Part shown: in pieces, positions 23,552 to 32,742 of the stretch
Layout of the letters: each line of letters begins with the position of its first letter
How positions within the stretch are numbered: the stretch's first letter is position 1
The notes under the pieces: generated by a model
Database searches by the model: none
What the model was told of the DNA's origin: nothing
What the model saw: only the letters and a program-made list of their open reading frames with translations
Translations under genes and position numbers: made by a program
Source of the DNA: Thiothrix phosphatis
GTDB taxonomy: Bacteria; Pseudomonadota; Gammaproteobacteria; Thiotrichales; Thiotrichaceae
Direction of reading: 5' to 3'
DNA length: 64,000 bases
Assembly: GCF_035668035.1 (NCBI RefSeq)
Contig: NZ_JAYMYJ010000012.1
Location: 67,870 to 131,869, forward strand

Positions 23552-26155
23552 TTACATAGCCACTACTGGAATATCACCGACTTTCGCCGCCGCGTTCTGG
23601 TAGTTTTCCATCTTGTCAAAGTTCAGGTAACGGTACACATCGCTGGCCATGCTGTCGATTTTGTTTGCATACGCCATGTACTCTGCAACCGTTGGCAATT
23701 TGCCCATGACCGCCGCAACAGAAGCCAGTTCAGCAGACGCCAGGAACACATCGGTGTTGGTGCCCAAACGGTTCGGGAAGTTACGGGTGGAGGTGGAAAC
23801 CGCCGTGGAACCTTCCTGGATCCGCGCCTGGTTGCCCATGCACAGCGAGCAGCCCGGCATTTCCATGCGTGCGCCCGCGCGGCCATAGATGTTGTAGTAA
23901 CCTTCGTCGCTCAACTGGGAAGCGTCCATCTTGGTTGGCGGCGCAATCCACATACGGGTAGGGATCTGCTTGTTGGCGGCATCCAGCAACTTGCCCGCAG
24001 CGCGGAAATGGCCGATGTTGGTCATGCAGGAGCCAATGAACACTTCGTCGATCTTGCGGCCAGCGACTTCAGACAACAGGCGCGCATCGTCCGGGTCATT
24101 TGGCGCGCACAGGATCGGCTCCTTGATCTCATCCATATTGATTTCGATCACCGCCGCGTATTCGGCGTCAGCATCAGCGCGCATCAGACTTGGGTTGGCC
24201 AGCCAAGCTTCCATTTTGCCAATGCGGCGCTCCAGGGTGCGGGCGTCGCCGTAGCCTTCCGCAATCATCCATTTCAGCATGACGATGTTGGAACGCAGGT
24301 ATTCAGCCACGGAAGCTTCCGACAGTGCTACGGTGCAACCGGCGGCGGAGCGTTCGGCAGAAGCGTCAGACAGCTCAAACGCCTGTTCGACGGTCAGGTG
24401 ATCCAGACCTTCGATTTCCAGCACTGTGCCGTTGAACACGTTTTTCTTGCCTTTCTTTTCCACCGTCAGCAGACCCATCTGGATCGCCTTGTGTGGAATG
24501 GCATGAACGAGGTCACGCAGGGTGATGCCCGGCTGCATTTTGCCAGAGAAACGCACCAGTACGGATTCCGGCATATCCAGCGGCATCACACCAGTGGCCG
24601 CCGCGAACGCAACCAGACCGGAACCTGCCGGGAAGGAAACGCCGATCGGGAAACGGGTGTGGGAGTCACCGCCGGTGCCCACGGTATCCGGCAGCAGCAT
24701 GCGGTTCAGCCAAGAGTGGATAACGCCGTCGCCAGGGCGCAGCGATACGCCACCACGGGTCATGATGAAATCCGGCAGGGTGTGGTGAGTGGTTACATCA
24801 ACTGGCTTGGGGTAAGCTGCGGTGTGGCAGAAAGACTGCATGACCAGATCGGCGGAGAAGCCGAGGCAAGCCAGATCTTTCAGCTCATCACGGGTCATCG
24901 GGCCAGTGGTGTCCTGGGAACCGACAGTGGTCATTTTCGGTTCACAGTACATGCCTGGGCGCACACCCGGCAGGCCACAAGCCTTACCAACCATTTTCTG
25001 CGCCAGCGTGTAGCCTTTGCCAGTGTCAGCAGGCTGCTCCGGAGAGCGGAACAGGTCAGATGCACCCAACCCCAGCGCTTCACGCGCCTTGTTGGTCAGG
25101 CCACGACCGATGATCAGATTGATACGGCCACCGGCGCGCGCTTCGTCCAGCAGCACCTGGGTTTTCAGGCTGAATTCAGCGATGACTTCGTCCGTACCGT
25201 GACGTTTGGCGATGCCTTCGTAAGGATAAACATCAACCACGTCGCCCATGTTCATTTGGGAAACGTCCATTTCGATCGGCAGTGCGCCTGCGTCTTCCAT
25301 GGTGTTGAAGAAGATTGGCGCAATCTTGCCACCGAAGCAGTAACCACCTGCGCGCTTGTTCGGAATCCCCGGCATGTCATCACCAAAGAACCACAGCACA
25401 GAGTTGGTGGCGGATTTGCGGGAAGACCCCGTACCTACCACGTCACCCACGTAGGCGACCGGGAAACCTTTGGCCTTGACGGCTTCGATCTGCTTTAGTG
25501 GGCCAACAGAACCCGGTTCAATCGGCTCAATGCCATCACGCGGCATTTTCAGCATGGCGTTGGCGTGCAATGGGATATCGGGGCGTGACCAGGCATCCGG
25601 TGCCGGAGACAGGTCATCCGTATTGGTTTCGCCCGGAACCTTGAAAACGGTAACGGTAATTTTCTTGGCCACTTCCGGTTTTGAAGTGAACCATTCACCG
25701 GCAGCCCAGGATTCCATGACCTTTTTCGCGGCGGCATTGCCCGCCTTGGCTTTTTCCTCAACATCATGGAAAGCGTCGAACATCAGCAGCGTGCTGGACA
25801 GTGCCTTGGCAGCGATATCCGCAGTAGCGGCATTATCCAGCGCAGCAATCAGCGGTTGCACGTTGTAACCGCCCAGCATCATGCCCAGCAGCTCCACGGC
25901 GCGCGCCTGGCTTACCAACGCGCAACTGACTTCACCCTTGGCGATGGCGGCCAGAAAACCCGCCTTGACATAAGCGGCTTCATCCACACCGGCAGGCACG
26001 CGATTTTCCAGCAGGTCAACCAGAAAAGCTTCTTCACCGGCAGGCGGATTTTTTAGCAGATCAACCAGCGCGGCAGTCTGTGCTGCATCCAGTGGTTTGG
26101 GTGGGACACCCTGGGCAGCGCGTTCTTCAACGTGTTTGCGATATTCTTGCAACAT
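23552..26155 (-). CDS. acnB: Aconitate hydratase B
   Basis: 867 residues from the ATG at 26155 (GAGGAGATCGATA in front). It has the AcnB domain order with the HEAT-like domain first (LQEYRKHVEERAAQ), then the swivel (PGETNTDDLSPAPDAWSR). The [4Fe-4S] ligands lie in FIGSCMTNIGHF and GCSLCMGNQARI, and the C-terminal part has RNFPNRLG. It isomerises citrate to isocitrate. It is the last gene of the TCA cluster, 87 bp after gltA with a hairpin in between, and is followed by a terminator. The C-terminus is normal. Confidence 0.97.
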   Translation of the reverse strand: MLQEYRKHVEERAAQGVPPKPLDAAQTAALVDLLKNPPAGEEAFLVDLLENRVPAGVDEAAYVKAGFLAAIAKGEVSCALVSQARAVELLGMMLGGYNVQPLIAALDNAATADIAAKALSSTLLMFDAFHDVEEKAKAGNAAAKKVMESWAAGEWFTSKPEVAKKITVTVFKVPGETNTDDLSPAPDAWSRPDIPLHANAMLKMPRDGIEPIEPGSVGPLKQIEAVKAKGFPVAYVGDVVGTGSSRKSATNSVLWFFGDDMPGIPNKRAGGYCFGGKIAPIFFNTMEDAGALPIEMDVSQMNMGDVVDVYPYEGIAKRHGTDEVIAEFSLKTQVLLDEARAGGRINLIIGRGLTNKAREALGLGASDLFRSPEQPADTGKGYTLAQKMVGKACGLPGVRPGMYCEPKMTTVGSQDTTGPMTRDELKDLACLGFSADLVMQSFCHTAAYPKPVDVTTHHTLPDFIMTRGGVSLRPGDGVIHSWLNRMLLPDTVGTGGDSHTRFPIGVSFPAGSGLVAFAAATGVMPLDMPESVLVRFSGKMQPGITLRDLVHAIPHKAIQMGLLTVEKKGKKNVFNGTVLEIEGLDHLTVEQAFELSDASAERSAAGCTVALSEASVAEYLRSNIVMLKWMIAEGYGDARTLERRIGKMEAWLANPSLMRADADAEYAAVIEINMDEIKEPILCAPNDPDDARLLSEVAGRKIDEVFIGSCMTNIGHFRAAGKLLDAANKQIPTRMWIAPPTKMDASQLSDEGYYNIYGRAGARMEMPGCSLCMGNQARIQEGSTAVSTSTRNFPNRLGTNTDVFLASAELASVAAVMGKLPTVAEYMAYANKIDSMASDVYRYLNFDKMENYQNAAAKVGDIPVVAM

Positions 26156-26183
26156 TATCGATCTCCTCAAAGAAAAACAGCGA

Positions 26184-26208
26184 GGGTAAATACCGGGGGT
26201 ATTTACCC
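26184..26208 (-). terminator. Hairpin between gltA and acnB (attenuator-like)
   Basis: GGGTAAATAC (26184-26193) pairs perfectly with GTATTTACCC (26199-26208) around CGGGG. On the minus strand TTTTT follows only after five bases, so partial termination or RNA processing, lowering acnB relative to gltA, is more likely than a full stop. Confidence 0.6.
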
Positions 26209-26242
26209 TTTATTCATTTGTTGTCCAAGCCCGGCTTGGGGA

Positions 26243-27547
26243 TCAGCGCTGATCCATCGGCACATAGATGCGGCGCTCCGCGCCGGTATACAACTGGCGC
26301 GGACGCCCAATACGGGACTCCTCGTCGCTCATCATTTCATTCCACTGCGAAATCCAGCCGATGGTGCGCGCCAACGCGAACATGACCGTAAACATACTGA
26401 CTGGGATGCCCATACTCAGGAAAATGACGCCGGAGTAGAAGTCCACGTTCGGGTACAGATTACGTTCCTTGAAGTAATCGTCGCTCAGGGCGACCTGCTC
26501 CAGTTCACGCGCAATGTCGAACAGTTTCTGGTTCGGGTTGCCGGGCGGCAGGCGATCCAGAATCTGGTTGGCCAGTTCACGGATGATCTTGGCACGTGGG
26601 TCGTAGTTTTTGTACACACGATGCCCGAAGCCCATCAGACGGAAACGGTCGTTCTTGTCTTTGGCGCGCGCAACCCAATGCGACAACGGCTGGCCGGATT
26701 TCTCAATTTCCCGCAGCATATTGATGACCGCCTCATTGGCCCCACCATGTGCGGGGCCCCACAGGGACGCGATGCCCGCCGCCACCGCTGCAAACGGGTT
26801 GGCTTCAGAAGAGCCAGCCAGACGCACGGTGGAGGTAGATGCATTCTGCTCATGGTCAGCGTGCAGGATCATGATCACATCCAGTGCACGCGCCATCAGC
26901 GGGTCAACCGCATACGGCTCGGTTGGCACGGCAAACATCAGGTGCAGGAAGTCTTCCGCATACTTCAGGCGGTTTTGCGGGTAGTTGAACGGCAAGCCCA
27001 TGGAGTAACGGTAACTCCACGCCGCAATGGTCGGCATCTTGGCGATCAGGCGATGGGCCGAACGCTTGCGCTGTTCAGGGTCGTGGATGTTCAGGTCATC
27101 GTGGTAGAACGCGGACAGCGCCCCGACCACACCCACCATGGTCGCCATCGGGTGTGCGTCACGACGGAAACCACGGTAGAAACCCTGCACCTGATCGTGC
27201 AGCAGTGTATGCCGGGTAATGATGTGCTCAAACTCCGCCATCTCCGCCACGGTAGGCAGGTTGCCATTCAGCAGCAGATAGCAGACTTCCAGAAAGGTGC
27301 TATGCTCCGCCAGCTGTTCAATCGGATAACCACGGTAGAGCAAAGTGCCCTCGTCCCCGTCCAGATAGGTAATCTGACTGGAGCAACTGGCCGTCGCCAG
27401 AAAGCCTGGGTCATAGGTGAAATAGCCCAGCTCCTTGTACAGCTTGCGGATGTCGATGGCCTTGGGCCCGACGGTCGGGTTCAGGACATCCAACTCTACC
27501 TGCTTGCCTGTTGCGTTATCAGTAATGGTTACAGTCTGTTTGGTCAT
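26243..27547 (-). CDS. gltA: Citrate synthase
   Basis: 434 residues from the ATG at 27547, the type II hexameric size. The N-terminal all-beta extension (TDNATGKQVELDVLNPTVG) is that of NADH-sensitive Gram-negative enzymes. The catalytic His lie in ILHADHEQNASTSTVR and GPAHGGANEAV; MGFGHRVYKNYDPRA follows. It condenses acetyl-CoA and oxaloacetate. It lies 63 bp behind sucD and ahead of acnB on the same strand. Classic gammaproteobacterial gltA is usually divergent from sdh-suc, so its place inside a suc operon is a local rearrangement. Confidence 0.97.
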   Translation of the reverse strand: MTKQTVTITDNATGKQVELDVLNPTVGPKAIDIRKLYKELGYFTYDPGFLATASCSSQITYLDGDEGTLLYRGYPIEQLAEHSTFLEVCYLLLNGNLPTVAEMAEFEHIITRHTLLHDQVQGFYRGFRRDAHPMATMVGVVGALSAFYHDDLNIHDPEQRKRSAHRLIAKMPTIAAWSYRYSMGLPFNYPQNRLKYAEDFLHLMFAVPTEPYAVDPLMARALDVIMILHADHEQNASTSTVRLAGSSEANPFAAVAAGIASLWGPAHGGANEAVINMLREIEKSGQPLSHWVARAKDKNDRFRLMGFGHRVYKNYDPRAKIIRELANQILDRLPPGNPNQKLFDIARELEQVALSDDYFKERNLYPNVDFYSGVIFLSMGIPVSMFTVMFALARTIGWISQWNEMMSDEESRIGRPRQLYTGAERRIYVPMDQR

Positions 27548-27610
27548 GAGGGCGCTCCAACGCAAAAATCAAAAAGAAAATCAGGAATCCTGGCGACAGC
27601 AAAACCGCCC

Positions 27611-28483
27611 TCAGGCGAGTTTTGCAAACGCAGCGGCGACGCCCTGACCAAGCTCGGCTGGTGAGCGCACCGTAATGACACCTGCTGCTTCCAATGCTGC
27701 AAATTTCTCATCCGCAGTGCCTTTACCGCCTGCAATAATTGCACCAGCATGCCCCATGCGCTTGCCTTTCGGCGCGGTAACGCCTGCGATGTAGGAAACA
27801 ACCGGCTTGCTGACATTCGCTTTGATGAACGCAGCGGCCTCTTCTTCAGCGGAGCCGCCGATTTCACCACACATCAGGATGACTTTGGTTTGCGGGTCGG
27901 CCTCAAACAGGGTCAGCGCATCAATGAAGCTGGTGCCTGGAATCGGGTCGCCGCCAATGCCAATACAAGTGCTCTGCCCCCACGGGCCGGTTTGTTTGAC
28001 CGCTTCATAAGTCAGGGTGCCGGAACGGGAAACGATGCCGACGCTGCCTGGCTTATGGATATGCCCCGGCATGATGCCGATTTTGCATTCACCCGGCGTG
28101 ATGATGCCCGGACAGTTTGGCCCGATCAGGCGAACGCCAAGGCTGTCGACCACCATTTTGGCCTCCAGCATATCGAGCGCGGGGATGCCTTCAGTGATGC
28201 ATACAATCAGCTGGATGCCTGCATTGGCCGCTTCGATGATGGAATCCTTGCAGAATGGTGCCGGAACGTAGATCACGCTGGCATCAGCGCCGGTTTCCTT
28301 AACGGCGTCACCCACTGTGTTGAACACCGGCAAACCCAGATGGGTGGAGCCGCCCTTACCAGGCGTGATGCCACCAACCATTTTGGTGCCGTAGGCGATC
28401 GCCTGTTCGGAATGGAAGGTGCCTTGCTTGCCAGTGAAGCCCTGGCAGATGACTTTGGTGTCTTTATTGATCAAAACGCTCAT
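27611..28483 (-). CDS. sucD: Succinate-CoA ligase alpha subunit
   Basis: 290 residues. VICQGFTGKQGTFHSEQAIAYG is the CoA-binding N-terminus. GLPVFNTVGDAV, the ligase core LIGPNCPGIITPGECKIGI and GHAGAIIAGGKGTADEK with the phosphohistidine follow. With SucC it converts succinyl-CoA to succinate with ATP or GTP formation. The start codon overlaps the sucC stop by 4 bp, so translation is coupled. All active residues are present. Confidence 0.97.
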   Translation of the reverse strand: MSVLINKDTKVICQGFTGKQGTFHSEQAIAYGTKMVGGITPGKGGSTHLGLPVFNTVGDAVKETGADASVIYVPAPFCKDSIIEAANAGIQLIVCITEGIPALDMLEAKMVVDSLGVRLIGPNCPGIITPGECKIGIMPGHIHKPGSVGIVSRSGTLTYEAVKQTGPWGQSTCIGIGGDPIPGTSFIDALTLFEADPQTKVILMCGEIGGSAEEEAAAFIKANVSKPVVSYIAGVTAPKGKRMGHAGAIIAGGKGTADEKFAALEAAGVITVRSPAELGQGVAAAFAKLA

Positions 28484-29649
28484 GCGGCTTCTCCTACGGC
28501 AGCAACAACCTTACGGGCAGCATCGCCCAAATCATTCGCGGTAATCACCGCCAACCCACTCTGATCCAGCAATTCCAAACCCTTTTCGGCATTATTGCCT
28601 TCCAGGCGGACAACAACCGGAACGCCAACATTGACTTCCTGTACAGCCTTGATGATGCCTTCCGCAATCAGGTCGCAACGGACAATGCCACCGAAGATAT
28701 TGACCAGGATGCCCTTGACGTTGGAATCGGAAAGAATGATTTTGAAAGCCGCCGCCACGCGTTCAGCCGTCGCCGTGCCACCGACATCGAGGAAGTTGGC
28801 AGGCTGCCCGCCGGACAGCTTGATGATGTCCATCGTCGCCATCGCCAGACCAGCACCGTTGACCATGCAACCGATATTGCCTTCCAACGCCACGTAGTTC
28901 AGATCCCATTCGGATGCTTCAATTTCACGCGCATCTTCCTGCGACTTGTCACGCATCGCAACCAGATCAGGCTGGCGGTACAGCGCATTGCTGTCAACGT
29001 TGACCTTGCCATCCAGGCACAGCAAATTGCCTTCGGCTGTCACCACCAATGGGTTGATCTCAACCAAAGACAGGTCTTTTTCCTTGAACAGCTTGCCCAG
29101 ACCGATCAGCAGGCCAGTAAACTGCTTGATCTGGTCGCCAGAAAGGCCCAGGCCAAACGCCAGTTCCCGCCCCTGATAAGGCATGACGCCAACCAATGGG
29201 TCAATGGCAGTCTTGAGAATTTTTTCTGGCGTTTCATGGGCGACTTTTTCGATTTCCATGCCGCCTTCGGTGGAGGCCATGATGACGACGCGGCGGCTGG
29301 AGCGGTCAAGGACTGCGCCAAGATACAGCTCACGGGCGATATTGCAGGTTTCTTCAATCAACACCGTATTGATCGGCTGGCCGTTTTTGTCGGTTTGATA
29401 AGTCACCAGGTTTTTGCCCAGCAGACCCGCTGCAACCTCTGCGGCTTCCGCAGGGCTGCTGACCAATTTCACGCCGCCTGCTTTGCCCCGCCCACCGGCA
29501 TGGACTTGTGCTTTGACAACAACTTTAGGTGTGCTTAATGAGGCCGCAGCAGCTTCGGCTTCAGCCGCTGTTGATGCGACCTTGCCATTTGGCGTCGGCA
29601 TTCCGTATTGGCTGAATACGGCTTTGGCTTGGTATTCGTGTAGGTTCAT
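28480..29649 (-). CDS. sucC: Succinate-CoA ligase beta subunit
   Basis: 389 residues. MNLHEYQAKAVFSQYGMPTPNG is the standard ATP-grasp N-terminus. VVKAQVHAGGRGKAGGVKL supplies the nucleotide site, and EINPLVVT and GGIVRCDLIAEGII complete the family pattern. It provides the nucleotide-binding half of succinyl-CoA synthetase. It begins 113 bp after lpd; a 9-bp-stem hairpin sits in that gap and may partly separate sucCD-gltA-acnB from sucB-lpd. Confidence 0.97.
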   Translation of the reverse strand: MNLHEYQAKAVFSQYGMPTPNGKVASTAAEAEAAAASLSTPKVVVKAQVHAGGRGKAGGVKLVSSPAEAAEVAAGLLGKNLVTYQTDKNGQPINTVLIEETCNIARELYLGAVLDRSSRRVVIMASTEGGMEIEKVAHETPEKILKTAIDPLVGVMPYQGRELAFGLGLSGDQIKQFTGLLIGLGKLFKEKDLSLVEINPLVVTAEGNLLCLDGKVNVDSNALYRQPDLVAMRDKSQEDAREIEASEWDLNYVALEGNIGCMVNGAGLAMATMDIIKLSGGQPANFLDVGGTATAERVAAAFKIILSDSNVKGILVNIFGGIVRCDLIAEGIIKAVQEVNVGVPVVVRLEGNNAEKGLELLDQSGLAVITANDLGDAARKVVAAVGEAA

Positions 29650-29702
29650 CCTCGATCTTCCTTTTTGGGTTCACCGCAAAAAATACGGGGTATATTCGCA
29701 CA

Positions 29703-29738
29703 AACGCCACGTATCTACCGGCGGCAGACCGTGGCGTT
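29703..29738 (-). terminator. Hairpin between lpd and sucC
   Basis: AACGCCACG (29703-29711) pairs perfectly with CGTGGCGTT (29730-29738); inner GC-rich sequence can extend the fold. No long T-run follows. A processing or attenuation role is inferred. Confidence 0.5.
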
Positions 29739-29762
29739 GAGCGTATATCTTGCTGATTTTAC

Positions 29763-31199
29763 TTACTTACGCTTCTTGCCAACGGCATGCAGGGCGCGCC
29801 CATCCACCGCCAGCACGGCTTCGTGAATGGCTTCAGAGACAGTTGGATGCGCAAAGGTCATACGCATCAGGTCTTCTGCTGAACACTCGGTTTCCAGCGC
29901 AATCACGGCCTGACCAACCAGTTCGGAAGCCAGCGGACCAACGAAATGGACACCCAGGATGCGGTCGGTCTTGGCATCCGCCAGCACCTTCACCAAGCCA
30001 TCCGCCTGATCCATCGCCTTGGCACGGCCATTGGCAGCAAACGGGAAACTGCCCACATTGTATTCGACACCGGCGGCTTTCAGGTCTGCCTCGGTTTTGC
30101 CTGCCCAAGCGATCTCAGGGTGAGTGTAAATGACCCAGGGAATGGCGTCGTAATTGATGTGTGGTTTTTGGCCTGTTATCTGTTCGGCAACCAAAACGCC
30201 CTCTTCTGAGGCTTTATGCGCCAACATTGGGCCAATGATGCAGTCACCGATGGCGTAAACACCCGGCACGCCGGTTTGCAGGTGGCTGTCGACCACTACA
30301 CGGCCACGCTCATCCAACTGAACCCCAGAATCAGCCGCCAATGCGCCCGCCGTATTGGGCTTGCGGCCTACCGCCACAATCAGACGGTCAACTGTCAGCG
30401 TTTGCTCACCCTTGGCATCGTTATAGGTAACGACGACGCCTGCATCAGTCGCTTCAACTTTAGCAACCTTGGAAGAAAGGCGAATATCCAACCCCTGCTT
30501 CTTGAATTGCATCTGCGCGGATTTGGCGACATCGCGGTCAGCAGCGGCGAGGAAATCATCCATCGCTTCCAACACCACCACTTCGGAACCCAGGCGGCGC
30601 CAGACGCTGCCCATTTCCAAACCAATTACGCCAGCACCAATCACACCCAGCCTGGCTGGAACCGTTTCCCAATCCAACGCGCCAGCGGAATCAACGATAC
30701 GTTCATCCAGCCATTTGGCGATTGGCAGTTCAATCGGCACAGAACCAACGGCAATAATAATATTGTCAGCGCTTATCGTGGAAACCGCTTTGTCATGCGC
30801 AGTCACTTCCACCTGCTTGCCTGCCAGCAGCTTGCCCCGGCCTTGCAACCAAGTGATGCCGTTGGCCTGGAACAACTGGGCAATACCACCAGTCAGTTGC
30901 TGGACGATTTTATCCTTGCGGGCGATCATCTTCGCCACATCTATCTGCAACCCATCAACCGTAATGCCGTGGCCAGCATTGTGTTTGGCAATTTCTTCGT
31001 AGCGCTCGGAGCTTTCCAACAACGCTTTGGAAGGGATACAACCAACATTCAGACAGGTGCCGCCCAGGGCTGGCTTTTGTTGCTTGTTGATCCACTCTTC
31101 CACACAAGCAGTTTTCAACCCAAGTTGGGCGCAACGGATCGCCGCCACATAACCGCCAGGGCCGCCCCCGATCACAATGACATCATACTTTTCAGACAT
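29763..31199 (-). CDS. lpd: Dihydrolipoyl dehydrogenase (E3)
   Basis: 478 residues from the ATG at 31199. YDVIVIGGGPGGYVAAI is the FAD site and GGTCLNVGCIPSKALL the redox disulfide. VIGAGVIGLEMGSVWRRLG is the NAD site, and the C-terminal FAHPTVSEAIHEAVL carries the catalytic His-Glu pair. It reoxidises the lipoyl group of SucB and probably of other 2-oxo acid dehydrogenases. It follows sucB after 11 bp. No lipoyl domain is fused to it. Confidence 0.97.
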   Translation of the reverse strand: MSEKYDVIVIGGGPGGYVAAIRCAQLGLKTACVEEWINKQQKPALGGTCLNVGCIPSKALLESSERYEEIAKHNAGHGITVDGLQIDVAKMIARKDKIVQQLTGGIAQLFQANGITWLQGRGKLLAGKQVEVTAHDKAVSTISADNIIIAVGSVPIELPIAKWLDERIVDSAGALDWETVPARLGVIGAGVIGLEMGSVWRRLGSEVVVLEAMDDFLAAADRDVAKSAQMQFKKQGLDIRLSSKVAKVEATDAGVVVTYNDAKGEQTLTVDRLIVAVGRKPNTAGALAADSGVQLDERGRVVVDSHLQTGVPGVYAIGDCIIGPMLAHKASEEGVLVAEQITGQKPHINYDAIPWVIYTHPEIAWAGKTEADLKAAGVEYNVGSFPFAANGRAKAMDQADGLVKVLADAKTDRILGVHFVGPLASELVGQAVIALETECSAEDLMRMTFAHPTVSEAIHEAVLAVDGRALHAVGKKRK

Positions 31200-31210
31200 G
31201 GCGCGCCCCC

Positions 31211-32410
31211 TCACACATCCAGAACCAAGCGAACCGGATTTTCAACCAATTCCTTGATGGTTTTCAGGAAGGTGACAGCGCCTTGGCCATCAACAATGCG
31301 ATGGTCGTAAGACAAGGCCACATACATCATTGGGCGAATAACGATCTGATCATTAACAACGACAGGGCGCTTCTGGATCGAGTGCATCCCCAGGATCGCG
31401 CTTTGAGGAGGGTTTAAGATTGGGGTTGATAGCAACGACCCAAAAACGCCCCCGTTGGTTATGGTGAACGTGCCACCGGACAGATCGTTCATATCCAGCT
31501 TGCCTTCACGCGCCTTGGCTGCATAACCGGCGATACCGGATTCAATGTCAGCCAGACCCATATTCTCAGCATTGCGCAGGATCGGAACGACCAGTCCGCG
31601 ATCAGATGAAACGGCGATACCGACATCGCAGTAGCCGTGGTAAACAATATCATTGCCGTCGATGGAGGCATTGATTTCAGGGAAACGTTGCAGTGCCACC
31701 GCTGCTGCCTTGACGAACAGGGACATGAAACCCAGTTTCGCCTTGTGCTTTTTCTCGAAAGTGTCCTTGTATTCATTGCGCATATCCATCAACGGCTTCA
31801 TGTCGATTTCGTTGAAGGTGGTCAGCATGGCGGTGGAAGATTTTGCGTGCAGCAGACGCTCGGCGATACGGGCGCGCAAGCGGGTCATTGGCACACGCTG
31901 TTCCATGCGGGAACCGGATGCGGCGACTGCGACAGCCGGAGCCGGTGCAGCAGCGACAGGCGCTGGGGCTGCTGGTTTGGCGACGGCTGCCTGTACATCT
32001 TCTTTCAGGATGCGGCCCTGTTTGCCAGAACCTTGCACATCGCTGGCAGCAAGATCATTTTCAGCCATCATTTTGCGCACGGCAGGCGCTGTTTGGGCTT
32101 CTGCCACAGACGCGGCAGGTGTTTCAGCTTGAGGGGCGGGAGCAGTTTCTTCAGCAGGTTTGGCGGCGACAGCGCCAGCTTCAAGACGGCCCAGCAATTG
32201 GCCGCTGGTGACAGTTGCGCCAGCATCTTGCAAGATTTCAGTCAGCACGCCGTCCACCGGGGCAGGCACTTCCAGCACTACTTTGTCGGTTTCAATTTCA
32301 ACCAGAACTTCATCCTGCTTGACGGCGTCACCGGGTTTCTTGCTCCATGCAACCACGGTAGCATCGGCGACAGACTCCGGCAGCACCGGCGTCAAAATCT
32401 CACTGCTCAT
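31211..32410 (-). CDS. sucB: 2-oxoglutarate dehydrogenase E2 (dihydrolipoyl succinyltransferase)
   Basis: 399 residues. The order is an N-terminal lipoyl domain (EIETDKVVLEV, lipoyl Lys43), an Ala/Pro/Gln linker, a subunit-binding domain (VRKMMAENDLAASDV, GRILKEDV) and a catalytic domain ending SYDHRIVDGQGAVTFLKTI with the active His and Asp. It transfers the succinyl group to CoA. It is the first gene of the TCA operon, with a strong promoter upstream. The E1 gene sucA, normally just before sucB, is absent; the next upstream gene is an unrelated tudS homologue on the same strand. Confidence 0.96.
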   Translation of the reverse strand: MSSEILTPVLPESVADATVVAWSKKPGDAVKQDEVLVEIETDKVVLEVPAPVDGVLTEILQDAGATVTSGQLLGRLEAGAVAAKPAEETAPAPQAETPAASVAEAQTAPAVRKMMAENDLAASDVQGSGKQGRILKEDVQAAVAKPAAPAPVAAAPAPAVAVAASGSRMEQRVPMTRLRARIAERLLHAKSSTAMLTTFNEIDMKPLMDMRNEYKDTFEKKHKAKLGFMSLFVKAAAVALQRFPEINASIDGNDIVYHGYCDVGIAVSSDRGLVVPILRNAENMGLADIESGIAGYAAKAREGKLDMNDLSGGTFTITNGGVFGSLLSTPILNPPQSAILGMHSIQKRPVVVNDQIVIRPMMYVALSYDHRIVDGQGAVTFLKTIKELVENPVRLVLDV

Positions 32411-32477
32411 CTATACACATCCTCATTGGTATTTTGTCTGGAAGCATCCGCAAAATGCGTTTTTGGTGGTTTGCGAA

Positions 32478-32541
32478 ATTGTCGACATTATAGGAGCCTT
32501 TACACGCAAGGTCAAACGAAAAACCCTTGTATTGTCGACAT
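32478..32541 (-). promoter_or_regulatory. sucB operon promoter bracketed by two identical TGTCGACA sites
   Basis: On the minus strand TTGACC (32515-32510), 17 bp and TATAAT (32492-32487) form a near-ideal promoter. The 11-mer ATTGTCGACAT occurs at 32478-32488, touching the -10, and at 32531-32541, upstream of the -35, in the same orientation 53 bp apart. Their palindromic core TGTCGACA suggests one regulator binding both sites. The regulator is unknown. Confidence 0.7.
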
Positions 32542-32742
32542 ATTTGTGGTTTTCACGCCAATGCAGCAGCAGAATCGCCACGCCTGCCGCTAACATTTAT
32601 TGCCCCTGTGACGCACGGCCCAGTTGTTCAAAACCAACACTTGCAACTGGCGGAAAGATATGACCACCAGCACAAGCGTTGCTGACGCAGGCCATTCGCG
32701 CATTATGGCTGGATTCCAGTACGGCGACATAATTCCCCACAT
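32542..32742. other. Intergenic region without recognised content
   Basis: This is the remainder of the 332-bp gap between sucB and the tudS-like gene. I see no ORF of quality, no tRNA fold and no clear terminator here. No remnant of sucA was noticed. Confidence 0.5.

Noticed and set aside
24008..25498. 496-codon plus-strand open frame
   Set aside because: It lies fully antisense to acnB, whose catalytic motifs are certain. Long antisense frames are expected in GC-rich coding DNA.
26132..27664. 510-codon plus-strand open frame
   Set aside because: Antisense to gltA and the end of sucD; composition and residues (many His, Arg, Gln) are those of a shadow frame.
32411..32742. Remnant of sucA upstream of sucB
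   Set aside because: The gap is only 332 bp and contains a promoter; no thiamine-binding motif or E1-like segment is visible.
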